This document shows, one piece after another, positions 12,473 to 23,008 of a DNA stretch of 64,000 nt. The position numbers and the translations under genes were made by a program. Every line of letters starts with the position of its first letter. The first letter of the stretch is position 1. The notes below the pieces were generated by a model. The model saw only the letters and a program-made list of their open reading frames with translations. It did not search any database and had not been told where the DNA came from. Origin of the DNA: Chamaelirium japonicum (taxonomy: Eukaryota; Streptophyta; Magnoliopsida; Liliales; Melanthiaceae); NCBI GenBank assembly GCA_947650365.1, contig OX393549.1, forward strand, positions 89,789,156-89,853,155, written 5' to 3'.

Positions 12473-14907
12473 TGTAATACCTGTGGTGTTAGATTTAAGA
12501 ATAATAGAAATCCTCAATGGCTAGTTTCGTCTTTTTACGGCCAGACTTTTTCTTTGGGCTTTTTCCCAATAAATGGATCGTAAACCTATGAGATGTTTTA
12601 CGTTCACATTCTCTGTAACTTCGAGCATGTCACGATGATGCGTTCCGTGCAACGATCATGTGTATGCGCAGCCAGTTTCGGCAGCCCGGCAGGTAAACCC
12701 TAGAAAAACGATAATTGGTCGATAGCTGTAGCTGTTTTGTTTCTTGCAAGAGATCGGGTGATTGGATCGTAATGAAACAAGATACGTTAGATGAGGCTCT
12801 AAGAGTGCCTTCCAATGAGCCTGAGTTAGGGTCGATCCGACACCCGGGTGAATAGTTATTGCTATTTTAAGTTTTGGAGTCTTTCCTTCTTTTCGAGAGA
12901 TCCAGAGGTCAGAAAATTATGTACCAAGTGCTAACGCGTTCATGTTGACGAGACCTTTCCAACAAATCCTCTCGGGCCCTATTCTGACTTCCGGTTTGAT
13001 AGTTACAAGTGATTATTCTTTTCAGCTCGGTTGATGGACGAATCGCACCCGGATTCCAACCGAGCCCGGTTCAGGGCTCGGGACCGAGCCCGACCAGCAC
13101 TAGAGCCTACCTCCCGGTCTCCTAGCATAATTTAGGCTCTCTTGACCTCCCTCCCCAGTTGTTAAAATCCGAAATTCGGATGGGAATTATCGGACAGGAT
13201 TGGGATGATGTACCGATCCTTATCTTTCTTTCCTTATCCCTTCGCCTTAACCGACCCTATCCCCAACCCATATCCATAACAGCCTCCCCCTCTATATATA
13301 GAGAGAGAGAACGGGAGAGAACCAGATAGAAAGAGAACGAGAGGAGAGAGAGAGAACGGGAGAAATAGAGAGAGAGAACGAGAGGAAGAGAGAGAGAACG
13401 GGAGAAGAAGAGAGAGAACGCGAGACAGAGATGGGGAAGAAGAAGAGATGGAGGGAGAAGATTGGCGCATCCCGACCCGCGCTCGCCGGAGCACCGGCGA
13501 GCACGCCGAGACCCCCAGTTCAGCCCCCTCTCATCTTCTCATCCCCTCCGCGACCCAACCCCGTGACCCGGCCCCTTCCTCCTCCCTTGCCGCGGCCCGC
13601 ACGGGCGCACACCTCCGCCGCACTTGAGCCCCTCCCGACGATCGCCGGCGCACCACCGGCCGCCAACCCCTCGTGAAGCCCCCCCTCCGGCCGAGCTTCG
13701 GGCTCCGACGGCCGCTCCGGCCGCCTCCCTCGCGCCTCCTCCGTGGGGGTGGTGCGGGAGAGGCCGGCCGAGCGCTCGCCGGCGCTCCAGGCCGCCCCTC
13801 CCGTCGGCCGCCGGCGCGCAGGAAACCCCCCCCGCTGGTTTCGGTCTCGTGGAGAAGAACGATATGGGGGGGGTAGTTTGGTAATTTCCCATGTTATAAT
13901 TAACCCCAGACCCGAACCGTTTAGCCCTGAACCCGACCCGACTGCACAGCAGACCCGGCCCAACAGTGAACCGGTCTGGTTCACCTGAACCAGACCCGTG
14001 AACCAGTGAATTTTGGTTCGACTGCCATTTCTCCGTCTGAACTCGGAATTGGACGAAACCAGCGCCATTTCGACCGGCTCGGAAAATACTACCTATTGGC
14101 CATAGTTTAGCATAGTAATTATACTGTTTAATACCATGTTTTATCCTTGGACCCGATATTATCGCGGTACCGTGGTTTGACCGTCGTTTCATCGTCCGAA
14201 CTCGGATTCGGACGAAACCAGCGGCATTGTGCTCAGAACTTTGAGTCCTACCTTTTAAACCTAGAATATAACCCTAGAACCTCTTCTACCCTAGTGAACC
14301 AGCTATGCGATCGGTTTCACCGGTTCTACGTGGTTTGACCCGAAACCATTCGACCGAAGTCGGATTCCAGCGAAACTGGAACCATCGGAAAGGGTTCTTC
14401 GAGCCCGATTCGATGAGTAGGTTTAGATTCTATTTACTTATTTGGCCTAGTAGTGTTTAGGTTCGAGTTCTTCAGTCACACGGATTTGCGTGCTGTCGAC
14501 TCAATGTTGGTCCCCTATCGAGGGTGCCCGACTATCCTTGGCATAGAACCCTCGTCGTTGATTCTTCTGTTTTAATCGATAGCATTGTGATTTGGATCTG
14601 TGTTTGTTATCAGACCATGATTATGGTGATCCAACGGAGGCGGATCAGAGGCAACTAGCAGGAGTTGTGTAATCGACAGCCAGGTGACATCTACTACCCT
14701 TGCGTGGTCTTTAATAGTGGGAAATGAGAATGACTATGGGTAGGTGTAACATCCGCCCCAAACATACAAGATTTTGTCCGCTTTGCCCATGCCCACACGA
14801 GAACTTCCCAGGGTGGTCACCCATCCTGGTACTGCTCTCGCTCGAGCACGCTTAACTACGGAGTTCTTACGAAATCCGTAGCGGCGCACGGTTTTAAAAC
14901 GCGTCTT

Positions 14908-15023
14908 GGCAGGAAAGGTGGTGAGCCCCCAAACACAAGATATTGTCCTCTATTGGTCTCTTGGGTTCTCGAACCCTCAACCTCAAGGTTTTGCACTAGC
15001 ATGGTTACCATCGAACCACCTAG
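14908..15023 (-). mobile_element. SINE-like insert in Cassandra LTR (first copy)
   Basis: This is 116 bp absent from the Cassandra LTRs at 15,767, 16,189, 21,599 and 22,021. It is flanked by a 10-bp duplication AACGCGTCTT (14,898-14,907 and 15,024-15,033). On the minus strand it has a B-box-like GGTTCGAGAACC and an A-box-like TGGTTCGATGG in tRNA order. This suggests a short or truncated tRNA-derived SINE. Confidence 0.6.
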
Positions 15024-15456
15024 AACGCGTCTTCTATGTTTGGGAGGGGAAATTATATAAGTAGCTCAGGATCTCCTTCTCTCCAGGCGATGTGGGGCTA
15101 ACTCATGGCATTGTACACCTCACCTCACCTCACCTCACCTCATCCATCTTGGCATTCCCGCCTCAGGAGTCTTGGCTCTTGGCTATTGGCCTATTGGATC
15201 TTGGTCGTCACAATCCACCCCCCTTAGGGCTACACGTCCTCGTGTAGGGTTAGACCCCCCCCATCCCGAGGAGAACCGGCTCTTATACCATTTTGTAACA
15301 TCCACCCCAAACACACAAGATTTTGTCCGCTTTGCCCGTGCCCGCACGAGAACTTCCCAGGGTGGTCACCCATCCTGGTATTGCTCTCGCTCGAGCACGC
15401 TTAACTACGGAGTTCTTACGAAATCCGTAGCGGCGCACGGTTTTAAAACGCGTCTT

Positions 15457-15572
15457 GGCAGGAAAGGTGATGAGCCCCCAAACACAAGATATTGTCCTCT
15501 ATTGGTCTCTTGGGTACTCGAACCCTCAACCTCAAGGTTTTGCACTAGCATGGTTACCATCGAACCACCTAG
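15457..15572 (-). mobile_element. SINE-like insert in Cassandra LTR (second copy)
   Basis: The same 116-bp insert sits at the same LTR position in the other LTR, with the same 10-bp flanks. Its presence in both LTRs implies the insert was already in the parent before that copy was reverse transcribed. Confidence 0.6.
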
Positions 15573-15766
15573 AACGCGTCTTCTATGTTTGGGAGGGGAA
15601 ATTATATAAGTAGCTCAGGATCTCCTTCTCTCCAGGCGATGTGGGGCTAACTCATGGCATTGTACACCTCACCTCACCTCACCTCACCTCATCCATCTTG
15701 GCAGTCCCGCCTCAGGAGTCTTGGCTCTTGGCTATTGGCCTATTGGATCTTGGTCGTCACAATAAT

Positions 15767-16530
15767 TGTGACGACCAAGATCCAATAGGCCAATAGCCAA
15801 GAGCCAAGACTCCTGAGGCGGGAATGCCAAGATGGATGAGGTGAGGTGAGGTGAGGTGAGGTGTACAAGGCCATGAGTTAGCCCCACATCGCCTGGAGAG
15901 AAGGAGATCCTGAGCTACTTATATAATTTCCCCTCCCAAACATAGAAGACGCGTTTTAAAACCGTGCGTCGCTATGGATTTCGTAAGAACTCCGTAGTTA
16001 AGCGTGCTCAGGCGAGAGCAGTACCAGGATGGGTGACCTCCCTGGGAAGTTCTCGTGCGGGCACGGGCAAAGCGGACAATATCTTGTGTGTTTGGGGCGG
16101 ATGTTACAAAATGGTATCAGAGCCGGTTCTCCTCGCTATGGGGGGGTCTAACCCTACACGAGGACGTGTAGCCCTAAGGGTGGTGGATTGTGACGACCAA
16201 GATCCAATAGGCCAATAGCCAAGAGCCAAGACTCCTGAGGCGGGAATGCCAAGATGGATGAGATGAGGTGAGGTGAGGTGAGGTGTACAAGGCCATGAGT
16301 TAGCCCCACATCGCCTGGAGAGAAGGAGATCCTGAGCTACTTATATAATTTCCCCTCCCAAACATAGAAGACGCGTTTTAAAACCGTGCGTCGCTATGGA
16401 TTTCGTAAGAACTCCGTAGTTAAGCGTGCTCGGGCGAGAGCAGTACCAGGATGGGTGACCTCCCTAGGAAGTTCTCGTGCGGGCACGGGCAAAGCGGACA
16501 ATATCTTGTGTGTTTGGGGCGGATGTTGCA
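15767..16530 (+). mobile_element. Cassandra TRIM, plus strand
   Basis: LTRs lie at 15,767-16,108 and 16,189-16,530 (342 bp each), around an 80-bp core with the primer site TGGTATCAGAGC at 16,112-16,123. The LTR starts TGTGACGACC; the first ends GATGTTACA and the second GATGTTGCA. The 5S-like block has AAGAACTCCGTAGTTAAGCG and GGATGGGTGACC. It abuts the minus-strand Cassandra through a 5-bp spacer ATAAT (15,762-15,766). The pair together is flanked by one GTAGG duplication (14,740-14,744 and 16,531-16,535). Confidence 0.92.
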
Positions 16531-18356
16531 GTAGGTGTCCATGACACTGCATGCGGGCCCCGCCGGGCATCGTCGCATGTGGTCAAGTGGACCTCGCCTT
16601 GCATGCGGAGTCGCGAGTCCGGCGACGCATGCTTAAAATATTAATAAAGTAATAATAATAATGATTGCTTTTGATTGTGTGGACATCGTAATTAGGATTC
16701 CCTTAAATTAAACAATAAATTGAATAATTAGTAATTATCGGAGCCCACACTCCTGAGAGGAGTATGGCAACCCTAGCACACGGGTCACTGGGATGAGTGT
16801 TTTACTTTATTTATTTATTATGTCGCATGGGTTGCGAGAGCAGTACGGGACCAGGGGTAAATTATTGGAAATTGTTAAGCATTAAATAGACTTTTTGTAG
16901 CTTCATTTTATATATTGAAAGATGTTATATGAGAATCTACCTGGTTAGAAGGTAGAGACCCCGTACGCGCATGGGCCGTGAACCACCCTGCGCGTACAGC
17001 CGAAGTTAAGTAGGTTAGGGGTCACGGGCAAGGGTTGTGGTAAAGCCAATAGGAGGTGCCCTCGAGTAGGGATTGGCCTAGCAACCCTGTCCCGGGGAGT
17101 TGAAGTCCCCATAGTAAAGCAAGTTGGGCGGTAGAGCTCCACCGTGAAAGACGGGAAACCCCTTATGATCATCTGGGTGACTAGTGCATGGTGTTGGTGG
17201 ATGCACGGCGAGAGAGTTGGCCCTCTACATCGAAATAAAAGGCCCTATAGTAATGCCCGACCGGGGGCAGGATGAACAAAATATCCGAGGTTCACATTTT
17301 GTTAGTGTGTGTTTTATCTATATATGAATTTAGAATTGAGTGACTGTTTACATGATGACTTCGTGACTTTATCTGAACGTCTTATTTAATTTGTTCTTTA
17401 ATGCTGTAGAACATTGAATGGACTTTATGCTAGATAACCTAGTGACAGTAGGAATTGCATGTGAATATAGACTACTGATAGGTTTAGGTTTCATTCTGCA
17501 AACTCTGATTCTACTAGAACTGATAGATCTTATCTTAACTTATTATGATTGGTCGTCTCATATTATTATAGACTATTAGGATGTCACTAGCCATTAATTT
17601 GGCTAATCTCCCAGTTTCCTATTGGGGGCTACTCTTTCCCACGAGTAGGCTCAGTTGCAGGTCCGGAGGCTCAGGAGTAGCAGTAGGAGTCCAGAGGCGG
17701 AGTTAGAGTTGCAGTGTCACCTTTCGGCTTAGTATGTCAATCTTGTAGTCTTTTCTCTTCAGACATTGTAATTGTATTGGAATAAGAGTTTTTATTAGTT
17801 AGTTAGTATTCTATGATTGTAGTTGCAATGGTTCCAGCTGAATTCTTTTGGGTAGGCCTCCCCTCAAGGCCCCAAGCCTAGGATAGATCATGATGAAAAT
17901 ATAAGTGCATATAAATGACTAAATTGATTAACCTTGTAGATAGGAACCCTAGACTGGTGCACCTGAGTGTTAGGTAGTGGGTAAAATCACTTGGCTAGCC
18001 GTAGGAGGCTTGAACCTCGTGCTCCCTCAGATAGACTCCTATCAGTATGTAGTGGCACCGACCGGTCACACATACTGAAAGGATAGGACTTTTGAAGGTC
18101 GAGCTGATTAGATAATGTCTTATCTCTATTGATATTTCTCTTCTTTCCTTTTTAATAAAAATGTTTTTCGAAAAATCAAATTTAAAAGATTTCCCTCTTG
18201 TTTCTCCCTCCTCCTTGTTTTTCATATTAGAGAGCGTAGAAGAAGCCCTGTGAGAACCCAAATTGGTGTAATCAATTGACCAGACCCAAAATCCTCTTGT
18301 TTTCTCACCTCACACCCCAGGGATCGGTCTTCAGATTTCTGGGGCATGACAGCACA

Positions 18357-18960
18357 TTCTAGCCGATACGACGCGAAGTCCGGAAGAACTAAAGCATCGC
18401 AAGTCTTTACCCGTCTACGTTCAAGCGCAAGCGCCAAAGGAAAGCAAAAGCCAGAGCCACGCCAAATCAAAGCCAAAGCCGAAAGCCAAAGCCAACGCCA
18501 AAAGCACGATCGACGCCGCGAACCGACGATCAAGGACGCCGAGGTCTAGCAAGGATCGAGGAAGACACAAAGACCGAGGAACGAAGCCCTAAACCTCCCT
18601 AGCCGAGAAAGCGTGAAGCACGGACGGGACAAAATCAACGGCCGATATTCCTTAGCCTCTCAAGAAACCCTCACCCTGTAAAGACCTCTGTCCTGGGCAA
18701 CCCCTTCAGAGCTCTCGCACGAATACCACGTGGAGACGCGGATCAAAGGGACCCTCCAGAGGATCTCTCCCACAATCTCCTGATCAAACATTCGCCGCAC
18801 CCGGACTCGCCACACCCGAGCCACCCGGGTCCCGGCCACTCTGTAATCTCGTGTGATCCGCAATAAAGACGACCCGTATCTTTTTCCGCGCTCACAGCGA
18901 GTCATACTAGAAAGCAGTGTGAGAATATGGTATTTTTACTACTAGGCACCCCACGTATCA
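18357..18960 (+). mobile_element. LTR of element A, right segment
   Basis: It continues the composition seen before 4,290 (repeated AAAGCCAAAGCC strings) after the nested element. It includes AATAAAG near 18,863, a plausible poly(A) signal, then AT-rich sequence. The exact end is uncertain. A small hairpin (ATGAATAGT / ACTATTCAT) lies just beyond at about 18,974-18,998. Confidence 0.5.
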
Positions 18961-19040
18961 TTGGGAGCACTCAATGAATAGTAAAAACACTATTCATCAT
19001 CCTACGACTTGTTGACCATGTGCGAGTGAGGTGCCCTAGT

Positions 19041-19874
19041 TGTTAGGGTATATTTTTGTGTATGAAAATTAGCCATGTTTGCTCCCTCATGAGATGAATG
19101 GCAACTAGATGCATGGGGGATATTTTGGTCCAACCAAAATGCCTCACATGCCCTAGCATGGCCACCCACCCTATAAGGGTTAGCATGTGTAACCGTTAAC
19201 CCCATAATCAAGGGAGAATAAAGATTTGAATAAATTCAAAAAACTTCCCATTGATTATAGGATCCAAATTATGGCAACAAAATAAAAGGGGGCATTTATT
19301 TTAGAGATTAAAGATAGCAGAGAGAGAGAGGAAAATTTTTTTGTGAGAGGGAAGAAAAGGGGGTGTAGGCACATAAGTTTTCCCGAGAATATGTTGGCCT
19401 CCTCCTCTCTCTCATTTTCTCGTCTTCTTCTTCTTCTCGAGTTCTCTCGGGTATGAAGAAAAAAGATCTCTCTCTCTTATCTTTTCGTCTCTTCGAGTGT
19501 GTGTATGGGATTGAGCGAAGGAGATCACTTACACTCTGAGATACTCAGAGATTAGAGTGCAAGGATCTGGGATGATTTGCGAGATCGGATAAATATGAAA
19601 AGATCCATCTCTCCCTTGCACGAGGATACCTCCGTCGTCTTTAACTTCTTGGTGTTAAATCCCGCACGAAGGTATAAAGTTTCAAATCCCTTGATGTATT
19701 GTAATGCATGCATATTTGTTCATTTCGGTAGATGACCATAGGGTTTCATTAACCGTTCACTTCATCTTTTGCGTATATGGTTAATTTGGATAAATTTTTT
19801 TAAATGAACCGCTCACCGAATCGATCCACGGGATCGACTTCGTATTCCGCTACGCATCTGACCATTTCCCAACA
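19041..19874 (+). mobile_element. Probable Copia-type LTR (single or 5' LTR remnant)
   Basis: It starts TGTTAGGG and ends TTTCCCAACA, imperfect inverted ends typical of Copia LTRs. The block TTCCGCTACGCATCTG just before the end is also typical. The bases after it (ATGGTACTTC) resemble only the start of a tRNA-Met primer site. No matching second LTR and no target duplication were seen. Confidence 0.4.
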
Positions 19875-21598
19875 ATGGTACTTCAATAATTATGAAGGAA
19901 GTCATAAGTAGAAGTTGTTGGGAAGATAACTTCAAATGCAGAGGTTTTTGTATATAAAAAGACTGCATGTTGTGTTGTGATACGAGACCCTTCCGCAATG
20001 GAAGGAGCGAGAGAGCACGACGTTTGAGGAGCCTTTATGGAGAAAACGATAACTCACCACCACCGAGAAGATGAATAAATAAACAAAGTACAAATAAATC
20101 ACAAACAATGTCTGGCAACAACGATCAATATATTCACTAGCTAGTATAGGGATAACACGAGTACAAAAGGTTTTCTGTCTCTCTCCAATCCCTCACACCA
20201 CCAGCAAAGAGAAGCCCTCCCGTAAGAGAATAGATTTCGCAACCCTTTCACCCCAAAGAACAAGAGGAAACCCTTTTCAAAACCCAAAAGCCTCATTGGA
20301 TTCCTCTCCCGATGGCTACCCTCTAAACCTTAATAGAGATTTGATAAACCCTCTCTTGTGCACTTAGGTTCGTCCTAGACCCTCCTATTTATAGGCACAC
20401 ATTCATATTAAACTTGTGGAATGAATCCCATAAGAAAACACAGGTCGAACCATCTCACCGGCATACTACCATATCAAGTCGTGTGCATGACTTACGGAGG
20501 TTGTGCGCATAATCCAATCTTGTTTTCTTGCCAGACTTTTATGTCGATTCCAGTCGCGCTCATGACTTTTCCTAGCCGACTTCTTCTTGCTCCTGTGCTC
20601 GGTCTTCCGTCGTTTCTTCACGCACAAACCTTGGAGTTGTATGTGTCTTATTTGGAGCCACATCTTCAATAGGTGGAGTGATTTTGGGTGCAACAAGGTT
20701 GATCAAGAAGTGGATTATAATGGGAAAGTTCAATGATTCCTTAGACTTGGCAAATCATTAGACACCATGATTGGGTACCCGGTGTGTGTGCAAAAGGTGG
20801 CACAATAATAGGCATGGAAGTTCGTAGGTTCTCAAAACAGATCAAGTTGGTGATGGCTGGAATCTGTAGATTGTTTATCTTGTTGGCTTCGTATTCAGAA
20901 GCCAATGTGGAGTTGTTATTTGGTTGGATTTTAAAAGATGGTAAGCCCACTTAAAATAGAGATGGGAGAAAGTGGGGGAGGGAGCCATCTCCGTTTGGGA
21001 CACATACTCCCAACCCACATAAAACTCTCCCTCATATTTACAAGGCAATGCCCTATGGTACGATCCACTGGAAGAGAAATAGGAGAGAAAAAGAGAGGAG
21101 AAGAGAGAGGAAAAAGAGAGAGAAGAGAGAAGGGCTTATCGGGTAGGACTCCTCGTCGGTCTCAAACACTTCTTATGGGTTCTCTTTGCGGTCTCTCTTG
21201 GTGTTGTTTTTTGTGGCAACTCTTTGTAATATCTTGCGTCTCAAGCTTTCTTCTTTGTTGGTGTTCTAAGACGGGTACGAGAGTGGTGATGTTCGATATG
21301 TTGTAACCTTGTACTCTCGTAGTGACTTTAATATCGTTGTTTCCAAGTGGTTTTTACTTTTATATTGGAAGACTTTCAGTTAATCTTGGTTTTCTTGTGT
21401 GTGTGTGTGATTGGTGTAGGATTTCTCTGTGGTGTGATCTTGCAATACTTCGATTCTCGGTCGGCTTTGCATTTTGCTCCACTGTCGCAACATTATGTAG
21501 ATATGATATTCTATCGTTAGCTACATAAAAACATAAGTTTTGCATATAACTCCCTAATAATTATTGATATCATAAATAAACCCCTGACATAATCTGAC
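19875..21598. other. Unclassified, probably decayed retroelement sequence
   Basis: I recognise no gene. The plus frame around 20,770-20,955 (LASYSEANVELLFGW) loosely resembles the end of a Copia polyprotein, and a purine-rich AGAAAGTGGGGGAGGGAG lies at 20,969. A GA-rich run spans 21,075-21,135. These could be the 3' part of the Copia-like unit at 19,041, but no LTR pair confirms it. Confidence 0.3.
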
Positions 21599-22362
21599 TG
21601 TAACATCCGCCCCAAACATATAAGATTTTGTCCGCTTTGCCCGTGCCCGCACGAGAACTTCCCAGGGAGGTCACCCATCCTGGTACTACTCTCGCCCGAG
21701 CACGCTTAACTACGGAGTTCTTACGAATTCCGTAGCGACGCATGGTTTTAAAACGCGTCTTCTATGTTTGGGAGGGGAAATTATATAAGTAGCTCAGGAT
21801 CTCCTTCTCTCCAAGTGATGTGGGGCTAACTCGTGGCCTTGTACACCTTACCGCACCTCACCTCACCTCATCCATCTTGGCATTCCCGCCTCAGGAGTCT
21901 TGGCTCTTGGCTATTGGCCTATTGGATCTTGGTCGTCACAATCCACCCCCCTCAGGGCTACACGTCCTCGTGTAGGGTTAGACCCCCCCATAGCGAGGAG
22001 AACCGGCTCTGATACCATTTTGTAACATCCGCCCCAAACATATAAGATTTTGTCCGCTTTGCCCGTGCCCGCACGAGAACTTCCCAGGGAAGTCACCCAT
22101 CCTGGTACTACTCTCGCCCGAGCACGCTTAACTACGGAGTTCTTACGAATTCCGTAGCGACGCACGGTTTTAAAACGCGTCTTCTATGTTTGGGAGGGGA
22201 AATTATATAAGTAGCTCAGGATCTCCTTCTCTCCAAGTGATGTGGGGCTAACTCGTGGCCTTGTACACCTTACCGCACCTCACCTCACCTCATCCATCTT
22301 GGCATTCCCGCCTCAGGAGTCTTGGCTCTTGGCTATTGGCCTATTGGATCTTGGTCGTCACA
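21599..22362 (-). mobile_element. Cassandra TRIM, minus strand, complete
   Basis: Two 342-bp LTRs (21,599-21,940 and 22,021-22,362) surround an 80-bp core. The complement of the primer site lies at 22,006-22,017. The element is flanked by a perfect 5-bp duplication CTGAC (21,594-21,598 and 22,363-22,367). The 5S-rRNA-like block lies at about 21,664-21,725 and again in the second LTR. The two LTRs differ at only a few positions by eye, so the insertion looks recent. Confidence 0.93.
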
Positions 22363-22639
22363 CTGACATTTAATAAAAGCTCCCATAGTTACATGTGAGT
22401 GAAAAAATTATACCAGACCGGACAAGAGCTATATGGTCCCACGCAACGGCCCAAGTAGGTAAGCCCATGCTCATAGAGCTACTTTACAGAGCCTGTAGAT
22501 CAAGCCCCCTTTATTGGGCCCGGACAATGGCCCAATAGAGGACCAACTAGGAGGCTTGGACATCGGCCGACAAAGTTGGCCAAAGCTCGATGCCACCTCA
22601 TCACTGCCATATCTACACAGATTTCAGCGATAAAAGGAC

Positions 22640-23008
22640 TCCTATGACATACAGAAAAAGGGTTGGTTGATCAGTCAAAGAAGAGATTCCAGAGCCAAAG
22701 CCCAAGCTCTCTTCTACCTTCTAGTTCTCTTCTAGTTGCTTCGCACAAACCTATTGGAAGAAGCTTCTCTAGGCCCATCGAGAGAACGCTCACCCTTTTT
22801 TACAGACATTATAGTGCAGATCATATAAAAAATATGACACTTTACGCCCCGAGACGTAGGTTGTTAGACTGAACTTCGACAACATCTCTTATGTCATTTT
22901 CCTCCATCTACCCTTTAGTCTTATTTTGCATTACACACACCATCTATATTCAATCAAGAATTGTGGGGTGGGATTTTTGATCAAGGCGGCACGAAAATTT
23001 CCCCCACA
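22640..23008 (+). mobile_element. Degraded LTR related to that of element B (probable solo LTR)
   Basis: It shares, in order, a GAGACGTAGG block, CTGAACTTCG, a TATGTCATTTTCCTCC-like stretch and the terminal GGCGGCACGAAAATTT then CCCCCACA. These parallel the LTRs of element B (42,840-43,092 and 62,830-63,044). Divergence is high and no pair or duplication is seen, so it appears old. The left limit is only estimated. Confidence 0.4.

Larger units (their letters stand above)
14745..15761 (-). mobile_element. Cassandra TRIM, minus strand, with SINE-like insert in both LTRs
   Basis: LTRs lie at 14,745-15,212 and 15,294-15,761, each 468 bp, around an 81-bp core. On the minus strand the LTR starts TGTGACGACC and ends GGATGTTACA. 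The LTR contains a reverse-complement 5S-rRNA-like block (ACTCCGTAGTTAAGCGTGCT, then GGATGGGTGACC), the hallmark of Cassandra. The core carries a slightly altered tRNA-Met primer site. Each LTR is 126 bp longer than in the neighbouring Cassandra because of a tRNA-derived insert. Tandem CTCAC repeats lie near 15,117-15,140. Confidence 0.9.
4295..18351 (+). mobile_element. LARD-like non-autonomous LTR retroelement with inverted U5-bearing left end
   Basis: A composite element is flanked by a perfect 5-bp target duplication GCACA (4,290-4,294 and 18,352-18,356). From left to right it has an inverted LTR 3' segment (4,295-5,784), a 28-bp junction, a full LTR (5,813-9,902), an internal region (9,903-12,472) and a second LTR (12,473-18,351) holding a Cassandra pair. 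LTRs are about 4,090 bp, start TGTAA and end TGACA. A primer-binding site follows the first LTR. No gag or pol is recognisable. Long LTRs with a non-coding core fit the large retrotransposon derivative (LARD) class. The tRNA-Met primer site and the sequence before the 3' LTR resemble Tekay/Del chromoviruses, so that parentage is inferred. The LTRs look only a few percent apart at most, so it appears young. Confidence 0.85.
12473..18351 (+). mobile_element. 3' LTR of the LARD-like element, interrupted by a Cassandra pair
   Basis: It starts TGTAATACC and ends GGCATGACA. Without the 1,786-bp insert and one GTAGG copy it is about 4,088 bp, matching the 5' LTR. The GCACA duplication follows at 18,352-18,356. 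It has the same TATA box, GA-rich leader and 81-codon frame (13,431-13,676) as the 5' LTR. Confidence 0.85.
1..18960 (+). mobile_element. Tat-like Ty3/gypsy LTR retrotransposon A, 3' part, with a nested element
   Basis: This is the 3' portion of an LTR element whose 5' part lies left of the window. Seen: the last codons of a polyprotein (to 120), about 2.6 kb of non-coding 3' internal sequence with tandem repeats, a purine-rich tract at about 2,699-2,710, and an LTR starting TGTGGGC at 2,714. The LTR is interrupted by the composite element at 4,295-18,351 and resumes at 18,357. Its right border is not fixed by a visible duplication; it lies somewhere in 18,900-18,960. A long repeat-rich 3' untranslated region is usual in Tat-lineage elements. 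The family call is inferred from the polyprotein tail and the LTR start, which resembles that of element B. It is a fossil. Confidence 0.6.

Noticed and set aside
15964-16218. Plus-strand frame and its 21,911-22,165 counterpart (MRRYGFRKNSVVKRAQ-like)
   Set aside because: They read through the 5S-rRNA-like part and core of Cassandra, a non-coding TRIM.
14800-16510. 5S rRNA genes
   Set aside because: The 5S-like blocks lack the full 120-nt gene and sit inside LTRs with TG/CA-type ends, primer sites and target duplications. They are Cassandra LTRs.
19861-19927. Short inverted pair TTTCCCAACA / TGTTGGGAAG as a small element
   Set aside because: The first word is better explained as the end of a Copia-type LTR. 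No duplication supports a separate element.
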